From a virus: a stretch of 49,113 nucleotides of DNA. The notes under the pieces are model-generated. The model was not told where the DNA came from. It searched no databases and saw only the letters and a list, made by a program, of their open reading frames with translations. How positions within the stretch are numbered: position 1 is the first letter of the stretch; each line of letters starts with the position of its first letter. The stretch lies in IMG/VR virus record IMGVR_UViG_3300033141_002936, positions 1-49,113 of that record, one strand, 5' to 3'. The translations under genes were made by a program, and so were the position numbers. Shown in pieces: positions 1-6,418 of this stretch.

Positions 1-477
1 ACATAAATCTTTCATCTGCTTTGCTTCGATTTCTGTGATTGTTAGTTTAATCCGTGAAACCCACTTTGGCATACGGCATGATGGTTGCCATTTCGTAACT
101 TCTCCGCCTATTTGCGGTTCATGTTCAGTAGCCCTGTAGTGTGGAATAAGATAATAATACCCGACAATATCATTGATTCTTTTAATAGGTCTATCATGCC
201 TAAACATTTTTAATGCTTTTGCAGTTTCTTTACGGTCATATTCAAATGTACTTTCAATTATAAAAGTTTCCCGTATCCAAATGGTATCATTAAGGGAATA
301 CGGAGAATACTTCTTTCTACTTTTTAATCTTCTTATTGGTAGAGTATCATTAAGGGAATACGGAGAATACTTCTTTCTACTTTTTAATCTTCTTATTGGT
401 AGAATAATCAAGTTTTTCCTATTTTCAAGAAACGCTTTAACTTCCCACTCGCGGGCATCATATGGATGGGTGTTCAT
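1..477 (-). CDS. ASCH-like phage protein, partial at the window edge
   Basis: This reading frame is open for 159 codons and runs off the left edge, so the C-terminus is missing. Its layout matches small phage proteins of the ASCH-like group: an N-terminal EWEVKAFLENRK (family form: VRAILEGRKTQTRR), then SPYSLNDTIWIRETF (family: PYGxPGDxLWVRE), and later CRMPKWVSRIKLTITEIE (family: HMPRWASRITLEVT). ASCH folds bind RNA or modified nucleotides, but the substrate here is unknown. The ATG lies one base after the stop of the upstream gene, so the two are probably co-translated. The odd part is a 20-residue segment present twice in tandem, from LPIRRLKSRKKY to SPYSLNDT, caused by a perfect 60-bp DNA duplication. 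The family normally has one copy. Confidence 0.6.
   Translation of the reverse strand, partial: MNTHPYDAREWEVKAFLENRKNLIILPIRRLKSRKKYSPYSLNDTLPIRRLKSRKKYSPYSLNDTIWIRETFIIESTFEYDRKETAKALKMFRHDRPIKRINDIVGYYYLIPHYRATEHEPQIGGEVTKWQPSCRMPKWVSRIKLTITEIEAKQMKDLC
284..403. repeat. Perfect 60-bp tandem duplication inside the ASCH-like gene
   Basis: Bases 284-343 and 344-403 are identical. The unit is 60 bp, a multiple of three, so the reading frame stays open and the protein gains 20 residues. No base has diverged between the copies, which suggests a very recent slip or an assembly artefact. Confidence 0.95.
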
Positions 478-478
478 T

Positions 479-784
479 CTAAGCCTCATTTTTTATCCCT
501 CTATCTATTCCCTCTTTCAAACTTTCTAATAAAGTTTTAAAACGTAACATATGCTCCTTCTGAAACCCAATTATAACCTCAGAATGTTTTTTGTCCAATA
601 AAACATGATAAATCTCAAGAGACTTTTCAGCAAGAAACATACACTGCTGTATAGTTGTATTTATATCATTATTTATGATACTTTTATTTACCATAAATAA
701 ATGATGATTAAGACTAGTTATTAACTCATATAATATTAATTCATCTCTGCTCATTATTAGTTTGGTCTTTTTTATTGTTTTCAT
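479..784 (-). CDS. Hypothetical protein, 101 aa, helical
   Basis: I do not recognise a family. The protein is lysine-rich at the N-terminus (MKTIKKTKLIMSRDEL) and looks all-helical, with heptad-like stretches around residues 10-45 and 70-95. The ATG at 784 is chosen because it follows AGGTGAGG; a GTG at 793 is also in frame but has no SD of its own. A promoter-like motif lies at 807-833 just upstream, so this is probably the first gene of a short unit with the ASCH-like gene. It could be a small regulator or coiled-coil protein, but nothing shows its function. Confidence 0.6.
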   Translation of the reverse strand: MKTIKKTKLIMSRDELILYELITSLNHHLFMVNKSIINNDINTTIQQCMFLAEKSLEIYHVLLDKKHSEVIIGFQKEHMLRFKTLLESLKEGIDRGIKNEA

Positions 785-806
785 ATTCCTCACCTAATTA
801 TCTATA

Positions 807-833
807 TATAATATAATTATATATTCTGAAAAA
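807..833 (-). promoter_or_regulatory. Promoter-like motif TTTTTCA-N10-TTATATTATA
   Basis: On the minus strand the sequence reads TTTTTCA, ten bases, then TTATATTATA. The same arrangement with the same spacing occurs at 18303-18329 and 22299-22325, and the core alone at 4249-4258 and 5109-5118. It sits about 20 bp upstream of the start at 784. It does not match the sigma70 -35 box, so it may serve a phage-encoded or phage-modified polymerase. Confidence 0.5.
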
Positions 834-843
834 TAAAAAAATA

Positions 844-1572
844 TTAACTATTAGCCAAAATAATTTTAATTTCAGTTCCGGATTTTCTTCTTCGTCTAAA
901 TGAAATATCATACTTAATAATACTTTTTCCCCATTTAGATTGCAAATATTTGATAGATTCACGTTCAAGTTCTTTAGTTCTATAATCGACACAACCACCA
1001 CTATTAGTTAGATGTTTCACACTGAAAAAATATTTTGTAAACTTTATAGCATACTTATATTTCAATATAGTTTGTAGAAAAAAATCATAATCCTCTTTTA
1101 ATTTTAAATTTTCATCAAATCTTTGTCCATCATTAACAATTCCCATCATATTCCCAACTATAACATTACAAAAATATATCGGTTTAAAATATCTATATAG
1201 GAGTCTATCACTATTAACAGAATACCCAAACAAATTAGTTCCTACATCATCACACATATCAAATCCATTTTCAAACAAACTATCAATTTCATTTGGTTTT
1301 AAATTTTGTTTTTTTCCGTTTTCATGATATTGAACCGTAACAGCGTCATCATCTATCATAATAACATTTTTACACTCAGCATTATCAAGAATATAATTTC
1401 TTGTGGCAGTTATTCCATAAATACTATTTGGAACACTCATAACCTCTTCATGATATTTCCTATATTCATCAACTTCGTTTTTCGGTACACAAATTATAGG
1501 ATTATTAACGAGCTTATGAGTTGTTACTTTACCTGCTCTTCCTTTAGATGGTATATATATTTGAAACTTCAT
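844..1572 (-). CDS. TAGT-like GT-A glycosyltransferase, second copy
   Basis: The protein (242 aa) starts IYIPSKGRAGKVTTHKLV and has the metal-binding motif VIMIDDDAV near residue 92. It also has LKEDYDFFLQ near residue 160 and a C-terminal TNSGGCVDYRTKELER. These are features of GT-A glycosyltransferases, specifically the TET-associated glycosyltransferase (TAGT) family that phages use to add sugars to modified DNA bases. It is a paralogue of the protein at 2806-3549: both share PSxxRAxK, NPIICVP, DDD and GG-YRT-E. The start overlaps the stop of the ParB-like gene by 4 nt (ATGA), which indicates translational coupling. The target base is not known, and no TET/JBP dioxygenase was seen in the window. 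Confidence 0.65.
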   Translation of the reverse strand: MKFQIYIPSKGRAGKVTTHKLVNNPIICVPKNEVDEYRKYHEEVMSVPNSIYGITATRNYILDNAECKNVIMIDDDAVTVQYHENGKKQNLKPNEIDSLFENGFDMCDDVGTNLFGYSVNSDRLLYRYFKPIYFCNVIVGNMMGIVNDGQRFDENLKLKEDYDFFLQTILKYKYAIKFTKYFFSVKHLTNSGGCVDYRTKELERESIKYLQSKWGKSIIKYDISFRRRRKSGTEIKIILANS

Positions 1573-2174
1573 CTTTCAATCAACGAAATTAATTTTTCAC
1601 CGAATATAATTCGTCCAAGCCCAATACCAGAATCTCTATATGCTGACCGTTTCTTTTCAAGTTGAAAATATTCACAAATAGCCTCAAACTCTTCTCTATT
1701 ATCAAAAATGAAAACTATATAATCGTGAAACTTCTTTAATTGCTCAGACAACTCATATTCTTTGTTTACGTTATAATCAACTTTTGTGATAAGATTTTCA
1801 ACTTCACTAAAATCGAATCCAGCAAGCACTAAATCAGATTCATCTTTGATTTGATTCAATAATTTAACCAATAACTCAGAATCCCAATCACCACGAATTT
1901 TATTCAATGCAAGATTTAAAAGTTTTGCTCGTTTTTCTGAAATATCCAAAACGATACATGGCACTAATTCATATCCAAGTTCTTTAGCTGCATTATACCT
2001 CTGGTGTCCTCCGATAATCTCATACTTGTTTTTGTTTTTCCGTACAATAATCGGGTCCACAAACCCAAACTCATTTATACTATTCTTTAACTTTTCAAAA
2101 CTATCTTTAGTTATTTTTCTTGGATTATACCTATTCGGAATTAGTTTTTCAATTTTAATATTTTCAATTTTCAT
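1569..2174 (-). CDS. ParB-like (Spo0J/Srx fold) protein, second copy
   Basis: Residues 1-90 form a ParB N-terminal-type domain: IEKLIPNRYNPRKI followed by IIGGHQRYNAAKELG, the phosphate-binding box of the ParB/sulfiredoxin fold. These domains can use nucleotide triphosphates or act on DNA. Residues 145-201 form a C-terminal domain (FHDYIVFIFDNREEFEAI, then YRDSGIGLGRIIFGEK) shared with the ParB-like protein at 3550-4203. The gene overlaps its glycosyltransferase partner by 4 nt. Such ParB/TAGT pairs are known in phage DNA-modification loci, so a role in selecting or activating modified bases is likely but is an inference. Confidence 0.7.
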   Translation of the reverse strand: MKIENIKIEKLIPNRYNPRKITKDSFEKLKNSINEFGFVDPIIVRKNKNKYEIIGGHQRYNAAKELGYELVPCIVLDISEKRAKLLNLALNKIRGDWDSELLVKLLNQIKDESDLVLAGFDFSEVENLITKVDYNVNKEYELSEQLKKFHDYIVFIFDNREEFEAICEYFQLEKKRSAYRDSGIGLGRIIFGEKLISLIER

Positions 2175-2743
2175 TAGAATAACCCATTTTGTTTTATTTC
2201 TGTTTTATCTAATTTCAACAATATTTTTTTAGCTTCTTCACGCCACTTCTTCTCGTATTCATTCAAATCTCCATCAAATTCAACAATTTTAGAAGCCTCA
2301 TCAAAAAAATGCCTAACACCGCGTCCAAGTATTTTTCCTTCTTTCGTATGCATATCTTTAGCATAATCAGGAATTCTTTTAATTCCACGATTTCCCTTAA
2401 AATATTTTATTAAAGCATAATCTATTAATCTTGATTTTTTCGTTAATGTCCTAGGATATATCGTAAGTGTTATTATTGCATTAATAACATACAATTCAAC
2501 CTCTTTACCATCTTTAGAATTTTCGTATAATGAACGTATACAACTCACAAGAATAGAATTTCCGCCACAATCCTCAGAAGCTATTATTCTGGTTCTATTC
2601 CAAAAAGAGCCACTATTCAATAAGAAAAGCTCAGTTCCCCAATACAAAGAATCCTCAAGCAATCCACGCCTTACAGATTTTTGATATGCAGACATTGCAT
2701 TAAACAATTTATTCATGAACCCTGTTTGATTTGTATTATTCAT
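2174..2743 (-). CDS. RarA/MgsA C-terminal-like domain protein
   Basis: The 189-aa protein resembles the C-terminal, non-ATPase half of the clamp-loader relative RarA (MgsA). It has AYQKSVRRGLLEDSLYWGTEL around residues 19-40 and NRTRIIASEDCGGNS around 50-65; the family pattern is KS-RG--DAALYWLAR--- and R-IIFASEDVG. DMHTKEGKILGRGVRHFFDE near residue 130 is typical of stand-alone phage versions. RarA acts at stalled forks and binds SSB, so the phage form may recruit host replication factors. The start at 2743 follows AAAGGAGGGCAAA. It overlaps the next ParB-like gene by one base. Confidence 0.6.
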   Translation of the reverse strand: MNNTNQTGFMNKLFNAMSAYQKSVRRGLLEDSLYWGTELFLLNSGSFWNRTRIIASEDCGGNSILVSCIRSLYENSKDGKEVELYVINAIITLTIYPRTLTKKSRLIDYALIKYFKGNRGIKRIPDYAKDMHTKEGKILGRGVRHFFDEASKIVEFDGDLNEYEKKWREEAKKILLKLDKTEIKQNGLF

Positions 2744-2805
2744 TTTGCCCTCCTTTTTATTTTACACCAAAACGGCATTTTTTATAATTGTTAAATCTAA
2801 GATAA

Positions 2806-3549
2806 TTAGTATGGTAACTTAATTATTCTTTCGTAAGGATGTTTTCTCACTCTTGAACGGTCATCTTTTTTAAGTTTAACAATATCATTACCAAACATAT
2901 TAACAAGAAACTCTAAATCTTTTTTCTCCGTTTCTCTTGTTCTATAATTGCTTAATCCACCAGTCCCTTTAAAAACATCAGAATAACAAGCAAACCTCGA
3001 ATCAACAAAAATGTATCTGTAATAATAGGCATTCAATAAACAAATCCAATAATCCTCACAAGCAACACTATCTTTATGAAAAAACAATTTATCACTTTTT
3101 CTTATTCCAAGTCCACTTCCTTTTATTATCCCCTTCAATCTAAAAGGTATTTGAAATTTGTAAGTTTTTGGGCCAACTAAACTCTCAAACCCAAAAAGAT
3201 AAGCATTCATTTCTTTTGCAGTTTCATAAGTAGTGTTTATTATTTCTGTAATAACGTTTTTATCGGTTATATCAGAATATTTATTGTTTTTCAACTCAAG
3301 ATATTTTCTAACGAAACATTTCACGTCATCATCAAGCATAAAAACATCACCAAATTTTTCATAAATCCACTGTCGTTTTAAAGCAAGTCCAATAACATTA
3401 TCTGGATGCGTAATAACTTCAACATCTTTATTGTATTCAATATATTCATCTTTTTCACTTTCAGGCACACAAATTATAGGATTAATAACGAGATTCTTAC
3501 TAATAACTTTTTTTGCTCTTTGGTATGATGGAATTACTATCGGTATCAT
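2806..3549 (-). CDS. TAGT-like GT-A glycosyltransferase, first copy
   Basis: The 247-aa protein begins IPIVIPSYQRAKKVISK and carries the GT-A metal motif VFMLDDDVKCF near residue 75. Residues 180-190 read VACEDYWICL, where the acidic residue could be the catalytic base. The C-terminal GTGGLSNYRTRETEKK aligns with the second copy at 844-1572. The fold and motifs fit the TET-associated glycosyltransferase group of phage DNA hypermodification systems. It starts directly after the stop of the ParB-like gene at 3550, so the two are almost certainly co-translated. Two diverged copies suggest two acceptor bases or two sugars, or sequential transfer. Confidence 0.65.
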   Translation of the reverse strand: MIPIVIPSYQRAKKVISKNLVINPIICVPESEKDEYIEYNKDVEVITHPDNVIGLALKRQWIYEKFGDVFMLDDDVKCFVRKYLELKNNKYSDITDKNVITEIINTTYETAKEMNAYLFGFESLVGPKTYKFQIPFRLKGIIKGSGLGIRKSDKLFFHKDSVACEDYWICLLNAYYYRYIFVDSRFACYSDVFKGTGGLSNYRTRETEKKDLEFLVNMFGNDIVKLKKDDRSRVRKHPYERIIKLPY

Positions 3550-4203
3550 TTATCTTTTCTCCCACAACTCTTTAAACTTTTTAAATTCAACAACTCTTGA
3601 TTTTCCTATATAACTATTTTTATATGATTTTTTATTCTGTAATTGTAAAGCATTCTCAAGATATAAGAAATCAAGTTCGTTTGTCGTGAAAATAATAACA
3701 TAATCATATTTTTCATCAAACCGTTTTTCAATAGGATACTTTACTTTTTGATTTGCTTTTATATCTGATTCCATATTTTTCAATATGTCATTCTCATCAA
3801 AACCTATATCATCAAGATAATCATTTTTAAATGCATCAGTAACTATCTCGTTTAGCATATTTTTTTCCCAGCCACTAAATTCGTTTGTTCTATTATCCAT
3901 GATTGCATATTTCTTTTGAGTTTCCTCATCGTCGTCATGCATAATAACAGGAACAAACCATTTTCCATTTTTTTCGATTATATATTTGGGTGGTTTTTCG
4001 TTATTCTTTTTCATGTTTTTAAGGGCTTTTATTCTACCATGTCCACACTCTATTTCAAAATTATTCTTATTCACTTCAATAGGTTTTCTCATATCATATT
4101 TTTTAATAGACGTTTTAAGAATTTCCATGTTATGTATTCGTGGATTTTTTTTCCATTTCTTAAGTTTATCTATATCCACATACTGTATTTTCAGTTCAGA
4201 CAT
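3550..4203 (-). CDS. ParB-like (Spo0J/Srx fold) protein, first copy
   Basis: Residues 5-75 are a ParB-type domain: VDIDKLKKWKKNPRIHN, then FEIECGHGRIKALKNM as the phosphate-binding box. Residues 95-130 include DDDEETQKKYAIMDNRTNE, as in ParB-like proteins of phage modification loci. The last 60 residues (YDYVIIFTTNELDFLYLEN to IGKSRVVEFK) match the C-terminal domain of the copy at 1569-2174. The ATG follows GGAGGTGCTATAG and is the first gene behind a promoter-like core at 4249-4258. It heads the five-gene block of ParB, TAGT, RarA-like, ParB and TAGT. Confidence 0.65.
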   Translation of the reverse strand: MSELKIQYVDIDKLKKWKKNPRIHNMEILKTSIKKYDMRKPIEVNKNNFEIECGHGRIKALKNMKKNNEKPPKYIIEKNGKWFVPVIMHDDDEETQKKYAIMDNRTNEFSGWEKNMLNEIVTDAFKNDYLDDIGFDENDILKNMESDIKANQKVKYPIEKRFDEKYDYVIIFTTNELDFLYLENALQLQNKKSYKNSYIGKSRVVEFKKFKELWEKR

Positions 4204-4248
4204 CTATAGCACCTCCATATTGAATTTATATGTGATAATTATTCTGTA

Positions 4249-4258
4249 TATAATATAA
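4249..4258 (-). promoter_or_regulatory. Promoter-like core TTATATTATA before the ParB/TAGT block
   Basis: The core TTATATTATA on the minus strand is the one found before four other gene blocks, followed here by TACAG. The upstream TTTTACA box is at 4274-4280, 15 bases from the core instead of 10, so the -35 part is less certain. It lies about 45 bp upstream of the ATG at 4203. Confidence 0.4.
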
Positions 4259-4381
4259 TCAATAAATTCAATTTGTAAAATTTTTGTATCTTTTTTTTGA
4301 TTAAAATTCAAGAATGAACTCATATAAAATATATAATAAATATTATAGTTTTTCTTTTTGGTGGTATACATTTGTATACCT

Positions 4382-4482
4382 AAAAAAAAAAAACAAAGGG
4401 TGTTTGCAAAGTAGGCTTTCTGTTTTTAATTTTATTTTAAAACACGAAAGCCTCCAAAGAAAGTACCCTTTGTTTTTTTTTT
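4382..4482. terminator. Large two-part hairpin, probably a bidirectional terminator
   Basis: ACAAAGGGT (4393-4401) pairs with ACCCTTTGT (4465-4473), and GGCTTTC (4414-4420) pairs with GAAAGCC (4446-4452). The outer stem is flanked by a run of A on the left and a run of T on the right, so it could stop transcription from either side. The two stems are separated by a purine-rich internal loop of about 12 nt on each side. Confidence 0.6.
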
Positions 4483-4539
4483 GAGAAATTACTCAAATTG
4501 TTGTTTTTTATAAAAGTTATAAAAAATCACTCCTAATAA

Positions 4540-4860
4540 TATCGTCCAAAAATGCCAATTTTGGGTCATTTTTAGTCAAAAAACCTTCTTTTTTGCCCTC
4601 TTTTTTGCCCCAAAAACACCGTTTTTTGCCCCAAAAACACCGTTTTTTGCCAATTTTCGCTCTGAAAACACCGTTTTTTGCCAATTTTTGGTCTTTTTTA
4701 TCGATTCACTTTCTCGACAATTTTACCGAGAAGGTTGTTTTTAGGTGTTTTTTTTGACAAAAATGTCAAAAATTCTTAAAAATAAGAATTTTTTCCCTAA
4801 AATATAGCCCAAAAATATCATCGAAAAACACCCAAAATAACCGTTTTTTCTATAATAAGC
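4540..4860. other. Non-coding region with 21-bp direct repeats; candidate replication origin
   Basis: No gene is visible from 4290 to 5016. A 21-bp unit (TTTTTTGCC-CCAAAAACACCG) is present twice in tandem at 4601-4621 and 4622-4642. Broken copies follow at 4643-4651 and 4665-4682, and a diverged one near 4824-4850. Next come small inverted repeats: TTCTCG/CGAGAA near 4710-4732, TTTTTGACA/TGTCAAAAA near 4754-4773 and AATTCTTA/TAAGAATT near 4771-4790. Iteron-like repeats in very AT-rich DNA are typical of phage origins. No DnaA box was recognised, so the function is inferred. Confidence 0.4.
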
Positions 4861-5016
4861 ATTATAGATTTTGTGATTAGCTGTTTTTGTTTTTATGATT
4901 CAAACGTTAAAATTCACTACAAAACAAATTTATTAAACATTTAAATTTGAAATAAATTTATTTTGAGTTCAAGATACGTTCACCCTTGTTTTTAGAAAAA
5001 TTATTATGGTTTACAA

Positions 5017-5100
5017 ATAAAAAAGCTAATAGGGTGGAAAGCCAAACCACCCTATTAGCCGGAGGACAAAATGCGTGCCTGGCGGCACGATTTTTGTGGA
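5017..5100 (-). ncRNA. Predicted small RNA with a 13-nt anti-RBS stretch
   Basis: On the minus strand a promoter-like core (5109-5118) is followed by two hairpins. The first is CGTGCC-GCCA-GGCACG (5074-5089). The second is a 13-bp stem (5025-5037 with 5047-5059) followed by six T (5019-5024), a good Rho-independent terminator. Between them the RNA reads CAUUUUGUCCUCC (5061-5073). This is the exact complement of GGAGGACAAAATG, the SD and start codon before the genes at 10597 and 18865. It pairs with one G-U wobble to the GGAGGATAAAATG sites at 5492, 9936 and 10225. A protein-coding role on this strand is not seen. The start near 5100 is estimated from the promoter position. Confidence 0.5.
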
Positions 5101-5108
5101 CACTGTAA

Positions 5109-5130
5109 TATAATATAAATATTTGAAAAG
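5109..5130 (-). promoter_or_regulatory. Promoter-like motif before the small RNA
   Basis: The minus strand reads CTTTTCA, five bases, TTATATTATA, then TTACAG. The core is shared with the other phage motifs but the spacing to the CTTTTCA box is 5 instead of 10, so a shifted -10 (TATATT or TATTAC) may be used. It lies between the stop of the gene at 5139 and the small RNA. Confidence 0.4.
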
Positions 5131-5138
5131 TAAAATTT

Positions 5139-5492
5139 TTATATATAATTATTTGCTAAATCTAAATTCATACTCTCATATTTGACACCATTAAGCTTGA
5201 AAATAGAGTTTTTGTTCCTACTGTTTTTCTTTATATTTATACCTTTATTCTTAAGCTCTCGGCAAATTATCTTTTGTAATTTCATCATTTCTTTTAATTC
5301 TCCACGAATGGGAATCGTTTCGTAATCATCATCAACCAGTACTTCATAATTACCAGAACCATACTTAGTATAGTTCCATATAGTGATTTTCCAAAACGGT
5401 TCAGATTTTGAACCATTCTTGAAAATTCTTCCTGTTTCCTGATAAGATTCCTCAGCGTCAAACCAAAGTTCAACGTATTTTCCTGTTTTCAT
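5139..5492 (-). CDS. Hypothetical protein, 117 aa
   Basis: No family recognised. The start at 5492 is chosen because it follows GGAGGATAAA at ideal spacing; an ATG four codons upstream would place the SD inside the gene. The first 70 residues look like beta structure with many aromatic residues (YVELWFDAEESYQETGRIF, FWKITIWNYTKYGSGNYE). The rest is a basic helix (LKEMMKLQKIICRELKNKG) and a short tail. It is the last of a long series of small early genes that share the same leader sequence. Confidence 0.6.
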   Translation of the reverse strand: MKTGKYVELWFDAEESYQETGRIFKNGSKSEPFWKITIWNYTKYGSGNYEVLVDDDYETIPIRGELKEMMKLQKIICRELKNKGINIKKNSRNKNSIFKLNGVKYESMNLDLANNYI

Positions 5493-5508
5493 TTTATCCT
5501 CCATAAGT

Positions 5509-5808
5509 TTATTTTTTGTTAGTTATTGTTAGTCCCCCGCATTTTGTGCAACGTACACCATCTTCTGTATTATGAAAGGTTTCGTTTCCACATTCTGGGT
5601 TATCACATATAATATATTGCCAGTTTTTATCAAACATATAACCTGCAATTATGACCCTATGTTCGTTTGAGTATGGATGATACCCGTAATACACCGGTGT
5701 CATATAATGTTTATCTTGGATACGTACGTTTACATAATTGACAACAATGCACTTGTAAAGTTTACCGGTGTTTTTGCTTTTGATTATATTAAATTCTTTC
5801 TTTTCCAT
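5509..5808 (-). CDS. Zinc-ribbon hypothetical protein, 99 aa
   Basis: The C-terminus carries CDNPECGNETFHN and VRCTKCGGLT (residues 69-93), giving two cysteine pairs that can bind one zinc ion. The N-terminal 65 residues are beta-rich with no recognised domain (GKLYKCIVVNYVNVRIQDKH). The start follows an AGGAGGTCTATC leader. Small zinc-ribbon proteins in phage early regions often bind host RNA polymerase or nucleic acid, but no such partner can be named here. Confidence 0.65.
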   Translation of the reverse strand: MEKKEFNIIKSKNTGKLYKCIVVNYVNVRIQDKHYMTPVYYGYHPYSNEHRVIIAGYMFDKNWQYIICDNPECGNETFHNTEDGVRCTKCGGLTITNKK

Positions 5809-5839
5809 GATAGACCTCCTTATTTATTGGTCTTTAGTG

Positions 5840-6151
5840 TTATAAATCTGTTTCGTTGAATTTCTTTCTAATGAATTGGTTTAGTGCCCATTCTGGTGTT
5901 TCGATGCTTAAGTTTAATTCTCTTTTGATTGTCTCTTTAGCTTTATCACTCATATTCCGGTTACAGAAAATATAAGTATTTGCTCCTGAAAGTATTTCTC
6001 CTGTAGCCTCACACCGGTCAATTTTTTCATACTTTCCTACTACTTGCTCAACCTTGTTGGTGGAAACTCCATCAGTCCATTGAATGGTAATTGAACTGCT
6101 CATATTACTATTTCTGGTTTTTTGTACGGTTAACAGTTTGTAGTTTTTCAT
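5840..6151 (-). CDS. LPD29-like small protein, 103 aa
   Basis: Residues 18-75 read SSSITIQWTDGVSTNKVEQV, then an aromatic/acidic stretch and NTYIFCNRNMSD. This pattern (RWTDGPTTxxVxxVVGRF..., then YVFxNRxLS) resembles the large polyvalent protein-associated domain LPD29, found in phage and plasmid proteins that enter the host with the DNA. The biochemical activity of LPD29 is not known. The ATG overlaps the stop of the 43-aa gene upstream (ATGA), so translation is coupled. The LPD29 assignment is from memory of the motif. Confidence 0.45.
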   Translation of the reverse strand: MKNYKLLTVQKTRNSNMSSSITIQWTDGVSTNKVEQVVGKYEKIDRCEATGEILSGANTYIFCNRNMSDKAKETIKRELNLSIETPEWALNQFIRKKFNETDL

Positions 6152-6279
6152 CTTGTCTGCTCCTGATACGCATACAGCATATCAATATAGTATTCAATAG
6201 TTTTAGGGTCCGTTTCTTTGATTTTTTCTGGATTTTGTAAAAGAAAAATAATATTGTTTATAAGTTGTATGAACGTCAT
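6148..6279 (-). CDS. Small hypothetical protein, 43 aa
   Basis: The protein starts MTFIQLINNIIFLLQNPEKI and ends AYQEQTR, with a hydrophobic N-terminal helix of about 12 residues, too short for a firm membrane call. GGAGAATAAA lies directly before the ATG, and the stop overlaps the next start by 4 nt. Both signs support a real gene. Function unknown. Confidence 0.6.
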   Translation of the reverse strand: MTFIQLINNIIFLLQNPEKIKETDPKTIEYYIDMLYAYQEQTR

Positions 6280-6346
6280 TTTATTCTCCTTTTGTTGTTT
6301 AAAACGGTACACTATCAATTTTATTATATGTTTATTAGTTTAATTT

Positions 6347-6412
6347 GCTCCCGCTTCAGGAATTGAACCTGAACAAGCCCCGCCGCTGTACCTATACAGT
6401 CGGAGACGGGAG
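6347..6412 (-). ncRNA. tRNA-like RNA with acceptor, D-like and T arms but no anticodon arm
   Basis: On the minus strand, CTCCCGT (6406-6412) pairs with GCGGGAG (6348-6354) as a 7-bp acceptor-like stem. The T arm is canonical: TTCAGG-TTCAATT-CCTGAA (6355-6373), with the GGTTCAATTCC box of real tRNAs. A second hairpin CTG-TATAGGTA-CAG (6386-6399) has a D-loop-like GGTA. Only about a dozen bases remain between the D-like and T arms, so there is no room for an anticodon arm and the total is about 66 nt. No CCA is encoded. It sits directly after the stop at 6419. It may be a decayed tRNA or a functional tRNA mimic. Confidence 0.45.
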
Positions 6413-6418
6413 TATATG

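Noticed and set aside
173-529. Plus-strand open frame over the 60-bp repeats
   Set aside because: It is the reverse of the ASCH-like gene, has no SD and crosses into the next minus gene.
4601-4682. Repeats near the origin candidate as a CRISPR array
   Set aside because: The exact copies are directly adjacent with no spacers, only two are complete, and the units are low complexity. A CRISPR array needs regular unique spacers. No array was found anywhere in the window.
5071-5118. A 15-codon plus-strand reading frame starting at GGAGGACAAAATG
   Set aside because: It has a good SD, but no plus-strand promoter or other plus gene is seen here, and its bases overlap the hairpin and promoter of the minus-strand small RNA. 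The match is better explained as the anti-RBS part of that RNA.
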